Assembly: GCF_009932475.1 (NCBI RefSeq)
Contig: NZ_BJOV01000002.1
Coordinates: forward strand, 558,001 to 622,000
Reading direction: 5' to 3'
Source of the DNA: Gordonia spumicola
GTDB taxonomy: Bacteria > Actinomycetota > Actinomycetes > Mycobacteriales > Mycobacteriaceae
DNA length: 64,000 bases
Below the pieces are notes generated by a model. The model searched no databases and was not told where the DNA came from. It worked only from the letters and a program-made list of their open reading frames with translations. Within the stretch, counting starts at the first letter, position 1; each line of letters begins with the position of its first letter. A program made the position numbers and the translations under genes. This document shows, one piece after another, positions 50,453-58,831 of the stretch.

Positions 50453-51031
50453 TCAGTCCTCGCCGAGGAGTGCCGCCGCCGACGCGCAGGCGAAGGCGAT
50501 CACTCGATCGGCAGGCTCCCCCGGGGCCACCCGCCTCATCATGGTGTCGACCAGCGCCTGCACCGCGTCTTCGAGGAGATCCGGGTCCGCGGGGTCGAGG
50601 TCGACGACGGCCGTGTGCAGCACCGCCGAGATCTGCTCGTGCAGTGCGGCGATGCGCTCGCGCGCCGAGTCCGACAACGCATGCCCGGCCAACGACTGCT
50701 GCAGGGCGTGCTCGCCCTCGGCCGCCTGGGTCAGATTGCTGCGGACGTAGGCGATCACCGCGTCCCGCGGACCCTCCGCCGCAGCGACATCGTCGGCCAC
50801 CCGGGCCGCCCACTCGGCGAAGCCACGGGCCAGGACGAGGTCGACCAGATCGTCGATCGACGACACGTACCGGTAGATGCTGTTCCGGGCGATCCCCGCC
50901 TCCGCCGCCACCGCGGACGCCGTCAACTTGCGGCCAGCGTCGCCGAGCAGGATGCGCTGCGCGCCGTCCATCAACGACGACAGCACCGCCTCCCGATGCT
51001 CGACGACGGTCTCCGCGCTGATCTTCGGCAT
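50453..51031 (-). CDS. TetR-family regulator of the MacB-like exporter
   Basis: 192 residues. The N-terminal HTH spans about 26-55 (LTASAVAAEAGIARNSIYRYVSSIDDLVDLV). The remainder is an alpha-helical ligand domain. ATG 51031 has GGGAG about 9 nt upstream. It lies 72 bp upstream of the permease gene on the same strand, with two operator-like palindromes in the gap. The likely scheme is repression of the exporter relieved by a ligand, but autoregulation cannot be read from the sequence upstream of the gene. Confidence 0.88.
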   Translation of the reverse strand: MPKISAETVVEHREAVLSSLMDGAQRILLGDAGRKLTASAVAAEAGIARNSIYRYVSSIDDLVDLVLARGFAEWAARVADDVAAAEGPRDAVIAYVRSNLTQAAEGEHALQQSLAGHALSDSARERIAALHEQISAVLHTAVVDLDPADPDLLEDAVQALVDTMMRRVAPGEPADRVIAFACASAAALLGED

Positions 51032-51096
51032 CGACGTCCACTCCCTCTCTGCGTGAGCGTAGAAGTCTACGCACCGCGCGAACAGGACGCTTCCGG

Positions 51097-51750
51097 TCAG
51101 CCTGCGGCCTTCTCGACGGCGCGCGTGAACGCCTCGTCGAACGCGGCACGGTCGACGTCGGCGCCCGCGGCCACGTACTGGACGCGGACGAGACGGCCGT
51201 CGACGTCGGCGGCTCCGCCGATCTCGTGATTGGTGACGGACTTGCCGTTCGCCTTCGTGGTCCGGACCTGCCCGAACACGAACACCGGCTTCCCGGCCAG
51301 GGCGGCGGGCGCGTCGAGCGGTTCGCTGACGACGATCTCCGTCGTCGGGCCGTTGACTGTCGTCACCTTGGCGCAGTCGCCGGTGATCGCCTGCCGGAAC
51401 GATTCGGTGTCGCGCGGGGACGTGACCACGAACTCCGAGATCCTGTCGCCCGCACCGTTCTTGGCCGCGGACAGCCCGAAGTCGTCGGCCGCCGTGTCCG
51501 GAGCGAAGACCGAGCCCTTGTCGCACTGCGCGGGCGTGGTCTTCGAGTTCGCCTCCCCCTTCGCGACCTCGGTGAGAACCTGCTGCTTCGACACCTCTTT
51601 GAGGTCGTAGCCCTTCGGGTAGTCGCCCGCCGCGAGGACGAGATCCTGAGGCGCGGTGACGGCCGGAGCCTCGTCACCGCACGCCGCGACGGCCCCGACG
51701 GCGGTCAGTGCGAGGAGTCCGCCGATCAGGCGAGTGCGTACGGTGCTCAT
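51097..51750 (-). CDS. Lipoprotein, paralogue 1 of 3
   Basis: 217 residues. Lipobox VAAC ends a signal helix (LIGGLLALTAVGAVAAC). The mature protein has DYPKGYDL near its start, cysteines in AQCDKGS and GDCAKV that may pair, and a terminal helix DRAAFDEAFTRAVEKAAG. The same landmarks occur in the two lipoproteins upstream. The fold is reminiscent of mycobacterial extracellular sensor-like lipoproteins, but I cannot assign it firmly. ATG 51750 overlaps the stop of paralogue 2 by 4 nt. Confidence 0.75.
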   Translation of the reverse strand: MSTVRTRLIGGLLALTAVGAVAACGDEAPAVTAPQDLVLAAGDYPKGYDLKEVSKQQVLTEVAKGEANSKTTPAQCDKGSVFAPDTAADDFGLSAAKNGAGDRISEFVVTSPRDTESFRQAITGDCAKVTTVNGPTTEIVVSEPLDAPAALAGKPVFVFGQVRTTKANGKSVTNHEIGGAADVDGRLVRVQYVAAGADVDRAAFDEAFTRAVEKAAG

Positions 51751-52511
51751 GCCTGCGACTCCACCTTCGCGACGGCCTTGGTGAACAGGTCGTCGAACGC
51801 GGCGCGGTCGGGCTTGGACCCCGGGGTCAGGCTGGTCGCCTGGACGCTCACCAGGTAGCCGTTCACCTCGGCGTATCCCATCACCGCGCTCGTCTTGACG
51901 GTGGTCCCCGCCGCCTTCGCCTCCGTGTCGACCTCGAGCACGAGGGACTCGTCGGCGTCGACCTTCGGTCCGTCGACGATGCTCTGGTGGACCGTCGAGG
52001 TGACGCTCTGACCGCTCATCGTCACGGTCATCTTGAGGTCGGAGCACGCTCCAGACGCCTGCTTGCGGTAGTCGCTGATGGACGTCGGGCTCACCGCGAC
52101 CGACTCGGAGAGCGCCGCCGACGTCCCCTTCGTCGCCATGACCAGACCCAGCTTGTCGACGTCGACCGACTCCGGGATCGCCGACAGCTGCAAGCACTTG
52201 GACGGCACGATCTTCGCCGACTTCGTGGTCGCGAGGAGCTGATCGATCGTCGCCTGCATCTGGCTCGTCGGCACCTTCAACGCCTTGTAGCCCGCCGGGA
52301 AGTCTGATGTGTCCAGCACGAGGCCCTGCACCTTCGACGGGTCAGCGGGCGATGCCGTGCTGCTCGCCGATGCGGCGGTGCTCGCCGACGTGGATGCGTC
52401 GGCGGCGTCCGACGTGGTCGGCGACCCGTCCGAACTGCACCCTGCGACGAGTCCGACGACGGCGACGCCGCCGAGGACTGCTCCGATCGACTTCTTGAAC
52501 GTGATTCCCAC
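51747..52511 (-). CDS. Lipoprotein, paralogue 2 of 3
   Basis: 254 residues. The signal ends in lipobox VAGC (VLGGVAVVGLVAGCSSD). A Ser/Thr/Ala-rich linker (about 40-70) separates it from a globular domain with DFPAGYKAL, cysteines in PSKCLQL and GACSDLK, and the final helix DRAAFDDLFTKAVAKVE. GTG 52511 is chosen because AGGAG lies 7 nt upstream; the longer ORF from 52559 has none. It is coupled to paralogue 1 by a 4-nt overlap. Function unknown; anchored outside the membrane. Confidence 0.75.
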   Translation of the reverse strand: MGITFKKSIGAVLGGVAVVGLVAGCSSDGSPTTSDAADASTSASTAASASSTASPADPSKVQGLVLDTSDFPAGYKALKVPTSQMQATIDQLLATTKSAKIVPSKCLQLSAIPESVDVDKLGLVMATKGTSAALSESVAVSPTSISDYRKQASGACSDLKMTVTMSGQSVTSTVHQSIVDGPKVDADESLVLEVDTEAKAAGTTVKTSAVMGYAEVNGYLVSVQATSLTPGSKPDRAAFDDLFTKAVAKVESQA

Positions 52512-52611
52512 CGATGTGCTCCTGATCGCGCGACGGGCCGATTGTGCCCGATATGACACTACTGGGAGCAGCCGTCCACGGCCCGCGCGCCGTCGGAACT
52601 GTGCCGCGGCC

Positions 52612-53277
52612 TCAGGCTTTCGCGGTCTTGGACACGGCGGCCTTGACGGTCTGGTCGAAGCTCGCGCGGTCGGGCTCCGAGCCGTCGGCGGTGGCCGCCT
52701 GCACGACGACGAGATAGCCGTTCACCTGGAACCGTCCGATGAGCATCGACCGGTCGACGTCGTCGGTGCGCGTCACCTGACGGAAGGTGACGCCGTCGAA
52801 CCCGCCGATCGACGTCGACTGCACGTCGGCGCTGGTGATGACCGCGGTCGTGCCCTTCGCGGGCCCCGCCGTCAGGCGGACCGTGACGGTGGAGCACTCT
52901 CCCGACACCGCGGCCGCCAATCCGACACCGGACTCGTCGGAGACCGCCACCGACTGGCTCAGCGTCGACGAGCCGTTCACCGCGACAGCGCTGCCCGTGT
53001 CCGCCGCCGACGGCACGTCGGCCGACGACTTGCACGACTCCGGGGTGACCTCGGCGTCGCGGCGACTGTCGGCGAGCTGATCGGAGATGGCCGTGTTCTC
53101 GTCCTTGCCGAGGTCGACCGTCTCGTATCCCGCCGGGAACTCGCTCGAGGTGAGAACCGAGTCGAGTGCGTGTTGCACCGCGGGGTCGACGGCCTCCGAC
53201 TTCCCGCACGAGGCGACCGCCCCGACGAGTGCGGCACCGACCAGGACCGAGCCCGCGGCCCGCGACTTCAGCGACAT
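52612..53277 (-). CDS. Lipoprotein, paralogue 3 of 3
   Basis: 221 residues. Lipobox VASC follows SVLVGAALVGAVASC. The mature part shows SSEFPAGYETV, cysteines in PESCKSS and GECSTV, VNGYLVVVQAATA and the final helix DRASFDQTVKAAVSKTAKA, matching the other two paralogues. It starts 18 nt after the thioesterase stop and may be co-transcribed with it. Divergence among the three copies is high, so the duplications are not recent. Confidence 0.75.
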   Translation of the reverse strand: MSLKSRAAGSVLVGAALVGAVASCGKSEAVDPAVQHALDSVLTSSEFPAGYETVDLGKDENTAISDQLADSRRDAEVTPESCKSSADVPSAADTGSAVAVNGSSTLSQSVAVSDESGVGLAAAVSGECSTVTVRLTAGPAKGTTAVITSADVQSTSIGGFDGVTFRQVTRTDDVDRSMLIGRFQVNGYLVVVQAATADGSEPDRASFDQTVKAAVSKTAKA

Positions 53278-53294
53278 GTGTCCAATCTACTGGC

Positions 53295-54104
53295 TCACGC
53301 CTGAACGTCCTTGAAGTAGACGAGCTGATGGGTGGTCGCCAGGAGCGTGTCGCCGTCGCCCCAGATCTGGCCGTACTGGTCGAAATGGCCGTGACCGAAG
53401 CGCGCCGCCTTCGCCGTCGCGAGCACCGGCCGGGAGCCCTGGGCCGCGAGCTCGTCGGCCGTCGCATGGAAGTAGGTGGTGAGCGAGATGGTTCCGGCGG
53501 GTGCGTACGCGCCCTTGCGCAGGAAGACGCGGGGAAAGAAGGCGTCGGTGATGCTGGTGAGGGCGGGGAAGTCGAGCGGCCGTTCGGGGAGGTCGCGGAT
53601 CCACATGGTGGTCGTCGAGTCGTCGCTCGAACCGTCGAGGAAGCCGCCGACCACGAACCGCTTGTCGTAGTTGGCCGCCCACGCGATGAAGTCGGGGAAG
53701 TCGACGGCGTCGACCGCGTCGGGGGCGGGGACCTCCGGCGGTGTCGGCTCGGTGTCGGCCCAGGTGTCGCGGCGGACGCCGAACACCGCGGTACCGGTCG
53801 CGACGGTGTGATCACCCTGGTCGATGGTGAACGTCCAGTGCTGGTTCGTCCGGTTGGTGCGCACCGGCACCAGCGCGAGGTCCCACTCTCCCTCCGCGAT
53901 CGGCGCGACGTAGTTGACGGTGAGGGCCAGCGGATCTCCGAGGACGTCGGGGTGCGTCGCGAGCGCGTTGACGACGGTGGCGGCGGTGATGCCGCCGAAC
54001 GGCCCGACCATGTTGTTGTAGGCCGGGTGCGTGGTGGCGCGGACGGTGTGGACGTCGGCGTCGAGCCGGGTGACGGCGATCGCTTCGTCGAAGACGTGGG
54101 TCAT
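53295..54104 (-). CDS. TesB-like acyl-CoA thioesterase
   Basis: 269 residues of double-hotdog type. The first half contains MVGPFGGITAATVVNAL (catalytic-loop region), then TNQHWTFTIDQGDHTVATGTAVFG. The second half has TSITDAFFPRVFL, ISLTTYFHATADEL, and the closing GHFDQYGQIWGDGDTLLATTHQLVYF typical of this family. It should cleave acyl-CoA in the cytosol. ATG 54104 follows TATGGT and 7 nt, so it is probably leaderless. It diverges from a TetR gene with only 47 bp between starts. Confidence 0.88.
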   Translation of the reverse strand: MTHVFDEAIAVTRLDADVHTVRATTHPAYNNMVGPFGGITAATVVNALATHPDVLGDPLALTVNYVAPIAEGEWDLALVPVRTNRTNQHWTFTIDQGDHTVATGTAVFGVRRDTWADTEPTPPEVPAPDAVDAVDFPDFIAWAANYDKRFVVGGFLDGSSDDSTTTMWIRDLPERPLDFPALTSITDAFFPRVFLRKGAYAPAGTISLTTYFHATADELAAQGSRPVLATAKAARFGHGHFDQYGQIWGDGDTLLATTHQLVYFKDVQA

Positions 54105-54151
54105 GACCCGAACCATACAGAACGATCGGTCTACTGCGGTAGCCTGCAGTG
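54105..54151. promoter_or_regulatory. Divergent leaderless promoters for the thioesterase and TetR genes
   Basis: On the minus strand TATGGT (54117-54112) is 7 nt before ATG 54104. On the plus strand TAGCCT (54140-54145) is 6 nt before GTG 54152. Between them AGAACGATCGGTCT (54119-54132) is a near-palindrome and a likely TetR operator over both promoters. Confidence 0.5.
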
Positions 54152-54721
54152 GTGACCACCACATCCGTCCGCGACCGCCTGCTGTCGTCGGCGACGCTGC
54201 TGCTCCGCAGTCGCGGGGCCGACGGCTTCGGCGTCGCCGAGCTCCTCGCGAGCAGCGGCGTCGCCCGACGGTCCATGTACCAGCACTTCCCCGACGGAAA
54301 GGCCGAAGTGCTGCGCGTTGCCACCGCGGAGGCGGGCAAGGGCGTCGGCGCGCTGCTGAAGGCGATGCTCGATGAGATGCCCGCACTCGACGCGCTCGAC
54401 GTCTGGGTACAGCAATGGATCGATCTGTACGTCGAGACCGACTACGCGATCGGATGCCCGCTGGCCGCCGCGTCGCTCAGCGCCCCGGAGTACCCGGCGG
54501 CCGCGGCCGAGGCGGCCGTCGCGTTCCGCCGGTTCGAGTCGCTGATCGCCGATGCGCTCGTCCGCGACGGCCTGGACGCCGCCGAAGCGACGACCGCCGC
54601 GGCGGTCCTCGTCTTCGGGCTGGAGGGCGCGATCGTGACCGCCAGAGCACGCCGCGACATCGCCCCGTTCCGCGCGCTCGCCGACCACGCGCGCTCGGTG
54701 TGGGGACCACGACTCGCGTAG
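54152..54721 (+). CDS. TetR-family regulator, divergent from the thioesterase
   Basis: 189 residues. The HTH is at about 24-52 (GFGVAELLASSGVARRSMYQHFPDGKAEVL). The C-terminal region has the GCPLAAASLSAPEYPAAAAEA stretch typical of LmrA/YxaF-like TetR proteins, which bind aromatic or lipid-like ligands. GTG 54152 is preferred over GTG 54149 because it is exactly 6 nt after TAGCCT. It probably controls the thioesterase and itself through the shared 47-bp promoter region. Confidence 0.88.
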   Translation: MTTTSVRDRLLSSATLLLRSRGADGFGVAELLASSGVARRSMYQHFPDGKAEVLRVATAEAGKGVGALLKAMLDEMPALDALDVWVQQWIDLYVETDYAIGCPLAAASLSAPEYPAAAAEAAVAFRRFESLIADALVRDGLDAAEATTAAAVLVFGLEGAIVTARARRDIAPFRALADHARSVWGPRLA

Positions 54722-54788
54722 GGCACCGCTCGCGGGCGACGAGCCCCGTGGCGGGCCCGCTGCCGCTGAGCGGTACCGGTTACGCGAG

Positions 54789-56318
54789 TCAGTGCCCGAC
54801 CGCGGCGTCCAGGGTGGTCCCGCGCGGAACGACGAACCAGACGACGGCCGCGACGGCCAGCATGATCACGCCGCCGACGAGGCTGGTGATCTGCATCGAG
54901 CCGGTGAACGCGTCGCCCGCGGCGCGCGCCATCTCGGGCAGGTGTGCCGCGTCGGCGATGTCGACGGCCGCGCCGATCGACTCGCGGGCAGGCCCGGCGA
55001 GCTTCGCGGGCACGTCGTCGAGATGACCGGACGCGTCGAGTTCGGCGCGGTACATCACCGACGCGAGACTGCCGAGGATCGCGACGCCGAGCACGCTGCC
55101 CACCTCGTACGAGGTCTCCTCCATCGCCGCAGCATTGCCCGCACGGTGTTCGGGGCTGCCCGACATGATCAGCACCGATCCGACAGCCAGCGACCCGATT
55201 CCGGCGCCGACCAGGCACAACGCGACGACGATCGCCGAGTACGAGAGCTCTCCGGGGATCAGGTAGACGACGATCATGCCGATGCCCGACAGTGCGATCG
55301 CTCCCGCGAGTACGGCGCGCGGACCGATCATGGTCGCGAGCTTCGGTGCGACGAGCGACGCCGCCGCTGCCGCGAGCGCCATCGGGACGAGCTTCACCCC
55401 GGTCGCGATCGGCGAACTGCCGTCGACGCTCTGCAGCCACTGGGCCAGGAGCAGCAGCGCGGCGGCCATCGCGAACATCGACCCGAGCGCGCCGGCGATG
55501 CCGCCGGTGAACGGCCGACTGCGGAACAGTCCGACGTCGAACATCGGGTCGTCCTGACGCAGACTGCGACGGACGAACAGGGTGAGCGCGACGACGGCGA
55601 CGGCCAGCACGATCCACGCGGACGGCACCGCGAGGTCGGCCTCCTTGCCGAACTTCTTGATCGACCACATGAGGGCGACCATGCCGCTGAACGAGAGGCC
55701 GACGGTGGGCCAGTCCCAGGCTCCGGGCTTCTCCGAGACCGATTCGGGCAGTAGGAGCAGCCCGGCGACGATCGCCACGACCATCAACGGCACGTTGACG
55801 AGGAACGCCGAGTGCCATGACATGTGCACGAGGAGCAGCCCGCCGACGAGCGGTCCGACGGCCGCGCCCAGCCCGGCGATCGCCGACCACATGGCCAGCG
55901 CCATCGCGCGCTGCCTCGTATCACTGAAGATGGTCCTGATCAGGGACAACGTGGTCGGCATGATCATCGATCCACCGACGCCGAGCAGCGCACGGATGGC
56001 GATCACCGCGTTGGGCGAGTCGGCGACGAGGACCAGGAGCGATGCGACGGCGAAGATCGTGTACCCGGTCAGCAGCAGTCGCTTGCGGCCCCACCTGTCG
56101 GCCACGGCGCTCGACGCGACCAGAAGGCCCGCGAGGACGAGCGAGTAGACGTCGACCATCCACAGGAGTTGTTCGCCGGACGGCTGCAGTTCGCGGGACA
56201 TGGTCGGCAGGGCGATGTTGAGGATCGTCATGTCCATGGTGATGACGAGCAGGCTCAACGACAGGACGAGGGTTGCCGCCCATGCGCGGCGGGTGGAGAT
56301 CGACGAGGCGTCGGTCAT
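54789..56318 (-). CDS. MFS transporter, DHA2 (EmrB/QacA-like)
   Basis: 509 residues with about 14 membrane helices. The first helix pair carries MDMTILNIALPTMSRELQPS, a DHA2 signature, and loop 2-3 has ADRWGRKRLLLTGY. It should export drugs or hydrophobic cations with protons. Its start overlaps the stop of the upstream TetR gene by 4 nt, so regulator and pump are translated together, as in QacR/TetR-type resistance units. A 32-bp palindrome lies before the TetR gene. Confidence 0.9.
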   Translation of the reverse strand: MTDASSISTRRAWAATLVLSLSLLVITMDMTILNIALPTMSRELQPSGEQLLWMVDVYSLVLAGLLVASSAVADRWGRKRLLLTGYTIFAVASLLVLVADSPNAVIAIRALLGVGGSMIMPTTLSLIRTIFSDTRQRAMALAMWSAIAGLGAAVGPLVGGLLLVHMSWHSAFLVNVPLMVVAIVAGLLLLPESVSEKPGAWDWPTVGLSFSGMVALMWSIKKFGKEADLAVPSAWIVLAVAVVALTLFVRRSLRQDDPMFDVGLFRSRPFTGGIAGALGSMFAMAAALLLLAQWLQSVDGSSPIATGVKLVPMALAAAAASLVAPKLATMIGPRAVLAGAIALSGIGMIVVYLIPGELSYSAIVVALCLVGAGIGSLAVGSVLIMSGSPEHRAGNAAAMEETSYEVGSVLGVAILGSLASVMYRAELDASGHLDDVPAKLAGPARESIGAAVDIADAAHLPEMARAAGDAFTGSMQITSLVGGVIMLAVAAVVWFVVPRGTTLDAAVGH

Positions 56319-56869
56319 GACTGGCTGCTTTCAAAGGTGATGAACGGGGTGAAGGCGCGGCGGAGCGCCTGTTTGTCGACGGGTTCACCGCGGATGGCGG
56401 CGTGGACGCAAGCGCCGTCGGCGATCAGCGCGACGGCGAGCGCGTTGTCGTGTCCGATGTGTTCGGCGAGGGCGCCGATGATGCCGTCGGTCCATGCCCT
56501 GGCGAGTTCACGGACCTGGGGATCGAACGTGGCGGTCGCGTTGAGGGCCGTGGCCGATGCGACGCTGCGCTGGTCGGACAGGTAGTCGTGCAGGGCGTCG
56601 ACCAGGCGGTCCGGCGCGGCCACCGGGTCGGTGCGGAACTCGTCGGCGATCTGCGCGAGCGTCGTGTCGATGTCGGCGACGTGGTGGGCCAGCGCCGCCT
56701 GGCGGAGGTCGTCGATGGAGGTGAAGTAGGCCGTCGTCGACCCGAGGGGGACGTCGGCGCGGGCCGCGACGAGCCGATGGGTGAGCTTGCCGGGGCCCAC
56801 TTCGGCGATCAGGTCGGCGGCAGCCCGGATGATCGCCTGCCGCCGGGCTTGCGGATCGTGCTTCGCCAT
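56315..56869 (-). CDS. TetR-family repressor of the MFS pump
   Basis: 184 residues. The HTH at about 20-55 reads IIRAAADLIAEVGPGKLTHRLVAARADVPLGSTTAYF (span given). The C-terminal domain is a helical ligand pocket. ATG 56869 is chosen for GGGAGA just upstream; a start at 56908 would translate through the palindromic operator. Regulator plus pump are one operon, and the palindrome at 56886-56917 overlaps the expected promoter, so autorepression relieved by a pump substrate is likely. Confidence 0.88.
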   Translation of the reverse strand: MAKHDPQARRQAIIRAAADLIAEVGPGKLTHRLVAARADVPLGSTTAYFTSIDDLRQAALAHHVADIDTTLAQIADEFRTDPVAAPDRLVDALHDYLSDQRSVASATALNATATFDPQVRELARAWTDGIIGALAEHIGHDNALAVALIADGACVHAAIRGEPVDKQALRRAFTPFITFESSQS

Positions 56870-56885
56870 TCTCCCGGCCTCTCTT

Positions 56886-56917
56886 TCTGTACGTTTGTAC
56901 ATGTACATGTGTACAGA
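56886..56917. promoter_or_regulatory. 32-bp TetR operator palindrome
   Basis: Outer arms TCTGTAC and GTACAGA and the central 12-bp perfect palindrome TGTACATGTACA share one centre (between 56901 and 56902). 26 of 32 positions are symmetric. It begins 17 bp upstream of the TetR start codon and could also control the divergent LLM gene. Confidence 0.7.
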
Positions 56918-56967
56918 AGTGGTGGCGAGTCGGCAACCGACGGGATGTGCGGGAGACGCACCCTGGC

Positions 56968-56979
56968 TACTGTCGAGAC
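56968..56979 (+). promoter_or_regulatory. Leaderless promoter of the LLM oxidoreductase, -10 TACTGT
   Basis: TACTGT (56968-56973) is followed by 6 nt and ATG 56980. No ribosome site is present. The TetR palindrome lies about 50 bp upstream. Confidence 0.5.
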
Positions 56980-57822
56980 ATGCGATACGGGATCTGCATC
57001 CTGCCCGACATGCCGTGGGCGACCGCGCGACCGCTGTGGCGGCGCGCCGAGGAGATGGGCTTTCACCACGCGTGGACCTACGACCACCTCGTCTGGGGCG
57101 GCCTGCCCGACGCGCGGTGGTTCTCGTGCCTCCCGACGCTGACGGCCGCTGCGGCCGTCACCGACCGGATCAAGCTCGGCACGTACGTCATGTCGCCGAA
57201 CTTCCGTCACCCGGTGAGCACATCACGCGACGTCCAGACCCTCGTCGACATCTCCGACGGCCGCCTGCTGCTCGGCCTCGGCGCGGGCGGCACCCCCGAC
57301 GACAGGCTCCTCGGCCAGCCGTCGCTGACGCCGAAACAGAAGGTCGACCGCCTGCAGGAGTTCACCCTGCTCCTCGACCGCACCCTCCGCGCCGACCACG
57401 TGGACGCCGACGGCGAGTACTTCACCGCCCGCGACATGCGGCTCGTCGGCGGCGACGTCCGGTCCCGCGTGCCGCTGCTGATGGCGGGCAACGGTCCGCG
57501 TTCGGTGCGGTTCGCCGGCCGCCACGGCGACGGGTGGATCACCACCGGGGCGTCGACCGACTCGCTCGACGACTGGTTCGCCGGCGTCGCCGCCAATCAC
57601 GACCTGTTCCTCGACACCGCCGCAGGCAGGTCCGTCGACTCGTATCTGAGCCTCGACTTCGCCCCCGGCTCACCACTCGAATCCGTCGGGCGCTTCGACG
57701 ACCTCGTCGGACGCGCCGCCGCCGTCGGCTTCACCGACGTCATCGTCCACTGGCCGCGCGCGGACGATCCGTACCGCGGCGACGTCGCCGTCCTCGAGGA
57801 GGTGGCGGCCAGGCTCGCCTGA
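56980..57822 (+). CDS. LLM-class F420-dependent oxidoreductase
   Basis: 280 residues of the luciferase-like monooxygenase TIM-barrel class. It opens MRYGICILPDMPWATARPLWRRAEEMGF, then AWTYDHLVWGGLPD, a His/Trp region usual in the F420 group, and GDGWITTGASTD. It probably uses deazaflavin F420H2 to reduce an unknown substrate; FMN use is the alternative. It diverges from the TetR-MFS unit, and a shared stimulus is plausible. ATG 56980 is chosen over an in-frame ATG at 56947 by its leaderless -10. Confidence 0.85.
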   Translation: MRYGICILPDMPWATARPLWRRAEEMGFHHAWTYDHLVWGGLPDARWFSCLPTLTAAAAVTDRIKLGTYVMSPNFRHPVSTSRDVQTLVDISDGRLLLGLGAGGTPDDRLLGQPSLTPKQKVDRLQEFTLLLDRTLRADHVDADGEYFTARDMRLVGGDVRSRVPLLMAGNGPRSVRFAGRHGDGWITTGASTDSLDDWFAGVAANHDLFLDTAAGRSVDSYLSLDFAPGSPLESVGRFDDLVGRAAAVGFTDVIVHWPRADDPYRGDVAVLEEVAARLA

Positions 57823-57955
57823 ATACCTGTCCGGCGCCCGTCGGGTGCGACAGACTGCGGGACATCGCCGCGCAATCGCGGCCAGTCGGCGGATTCCGAA
57901 GAGTCCGGCGAGGACGTTGACTTGACACCCTGGCGTGACCCACCGCGCGTCGAAC

Positions 57956-58225
57956 TCAGCTCCCGAGCTGGTTCTTGACCACGTTGGTCGCGAGGTACGA
58001 GACATACAGGCCGAGTCCGACGAGGCCGGCCTTGCGCGTCCGGGGAACGGCGATCGCGACGCCGATCAGCGTCTCCGCACTGCCGTTGATCTTGATGGCG
58101 GTCTCCACGTCGTCCGGGAAGGCCGGAGCGGTGATGCCGTGGAACGCGCTCGGGACGATGAAGTGCGCGACTCCCGTAGCCGCCAGGCCTATCCCACCGA
58201 TGGTTGCGATGCTGTTCGACGACAC
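57956..58225 (-). CDS. Small membrane protein, DoxX-like
   Basis: 89 residues with three hydrophobic segments (SIATIGGIGLAATGVAHFIVP, AETLIGVAIAVPRTRKAGLVG, LVGLGLYVSYLATNVV). The layout GVAHFIVPSAFHGI and the helices are weakly like DoxX-family proteins. GTG 58225 has a purine-rich GAGAGA upstream. No function is evident and no partner gene is obvious. Confidence 0.6.
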   Translation of the reverse strand: MSSNSIATIGGIGLAATGVAHFIVPSAFHGITAPAFPDDVETAIKINGSAETLIGVAIAVPRTRKAGLVGLGLYVSYLATNVVKNQLGS

Positions 58226-58342
58226 GACGATCTCTCTTTCGCTCAGTTGGCACCGTCGACGACGGTTTGTACCTGTCTACCGGAGTCCGTCCGACGATTC
58301 ACGCGTCATCGCGCCGACGCGTTCTGAGATCCACGCCGACCG

Positions 58343-58738
58343 CTATGCCAAGGAGCACTTTCGGGAAGCGTCGCACAGCTCCGCGATCTCGGCCGCGCCG
58401 AAGTCCCACGGCATGGACATCTCCAGCGCGGAGACCACGTCCGCATGTGACGGAGGAGCGTCGGTCGAATCCTTCACGATGGCCTGGTGGTAGGCCTCGA
58501 TCGCGGCGACGGCCGCCGACCGATCGGTTCGCCACAGCCACGCCAGAATCACGCCTGCCGGGTCGCCCGCGTTGAAGAAGCCCGCCCGTGCGAACTCGCC
58601 GAGCGGGTCGCCACCGGGCTGCAACGGCGATCTCGCCCTGAATCTCGATCGCCGAACGGACGCATCGGCCTCCCACGACCAGAAAGTCGTCAGCAACAGA
58701 TCGAGGACGGCGTCGGGAACCGTGACATTCCGACTCAT
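58343..58738 (-). CDS. Hypothetical cytosolic protein
   Basis: 131 residues, no signal or membrane helix. Starts MSRNVTVPDAVLDLLLTTFWSWEAD and contains FFNAGDPAGVILAWLWRTDRSAAVAAIEAYH and a final IAELCDASRKCSLA. ATG 58738 is chosen because GGAGG is 5 nt upstream; the longer ORF to 58816 has no support. I recognise no family. It is followed on the same strand by the small membrane protein 117 bp away. Confidence 0.65.
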   Translation of the reverse strand: MSRNVTVPDAVLDLLLTTFWSWEADASVRRSRFRARSPLQPGGDPLGEFARAGFFNAGDPAGVILAWLWRTDRSAAVAAIEAYHQAIVKDSTDAPPSHADVVSALEMSMPWDFGAAEIAELCDASRKCSLA

Positions 58739-58831
58739 AGGGACCTCCTCGTGTATGGGAAGACATAGTTTCTCGCCACGCCGGACAGTACTGACTCGTC
58801 GCGACTCGACCATCACGAATTTGATGTCCCC

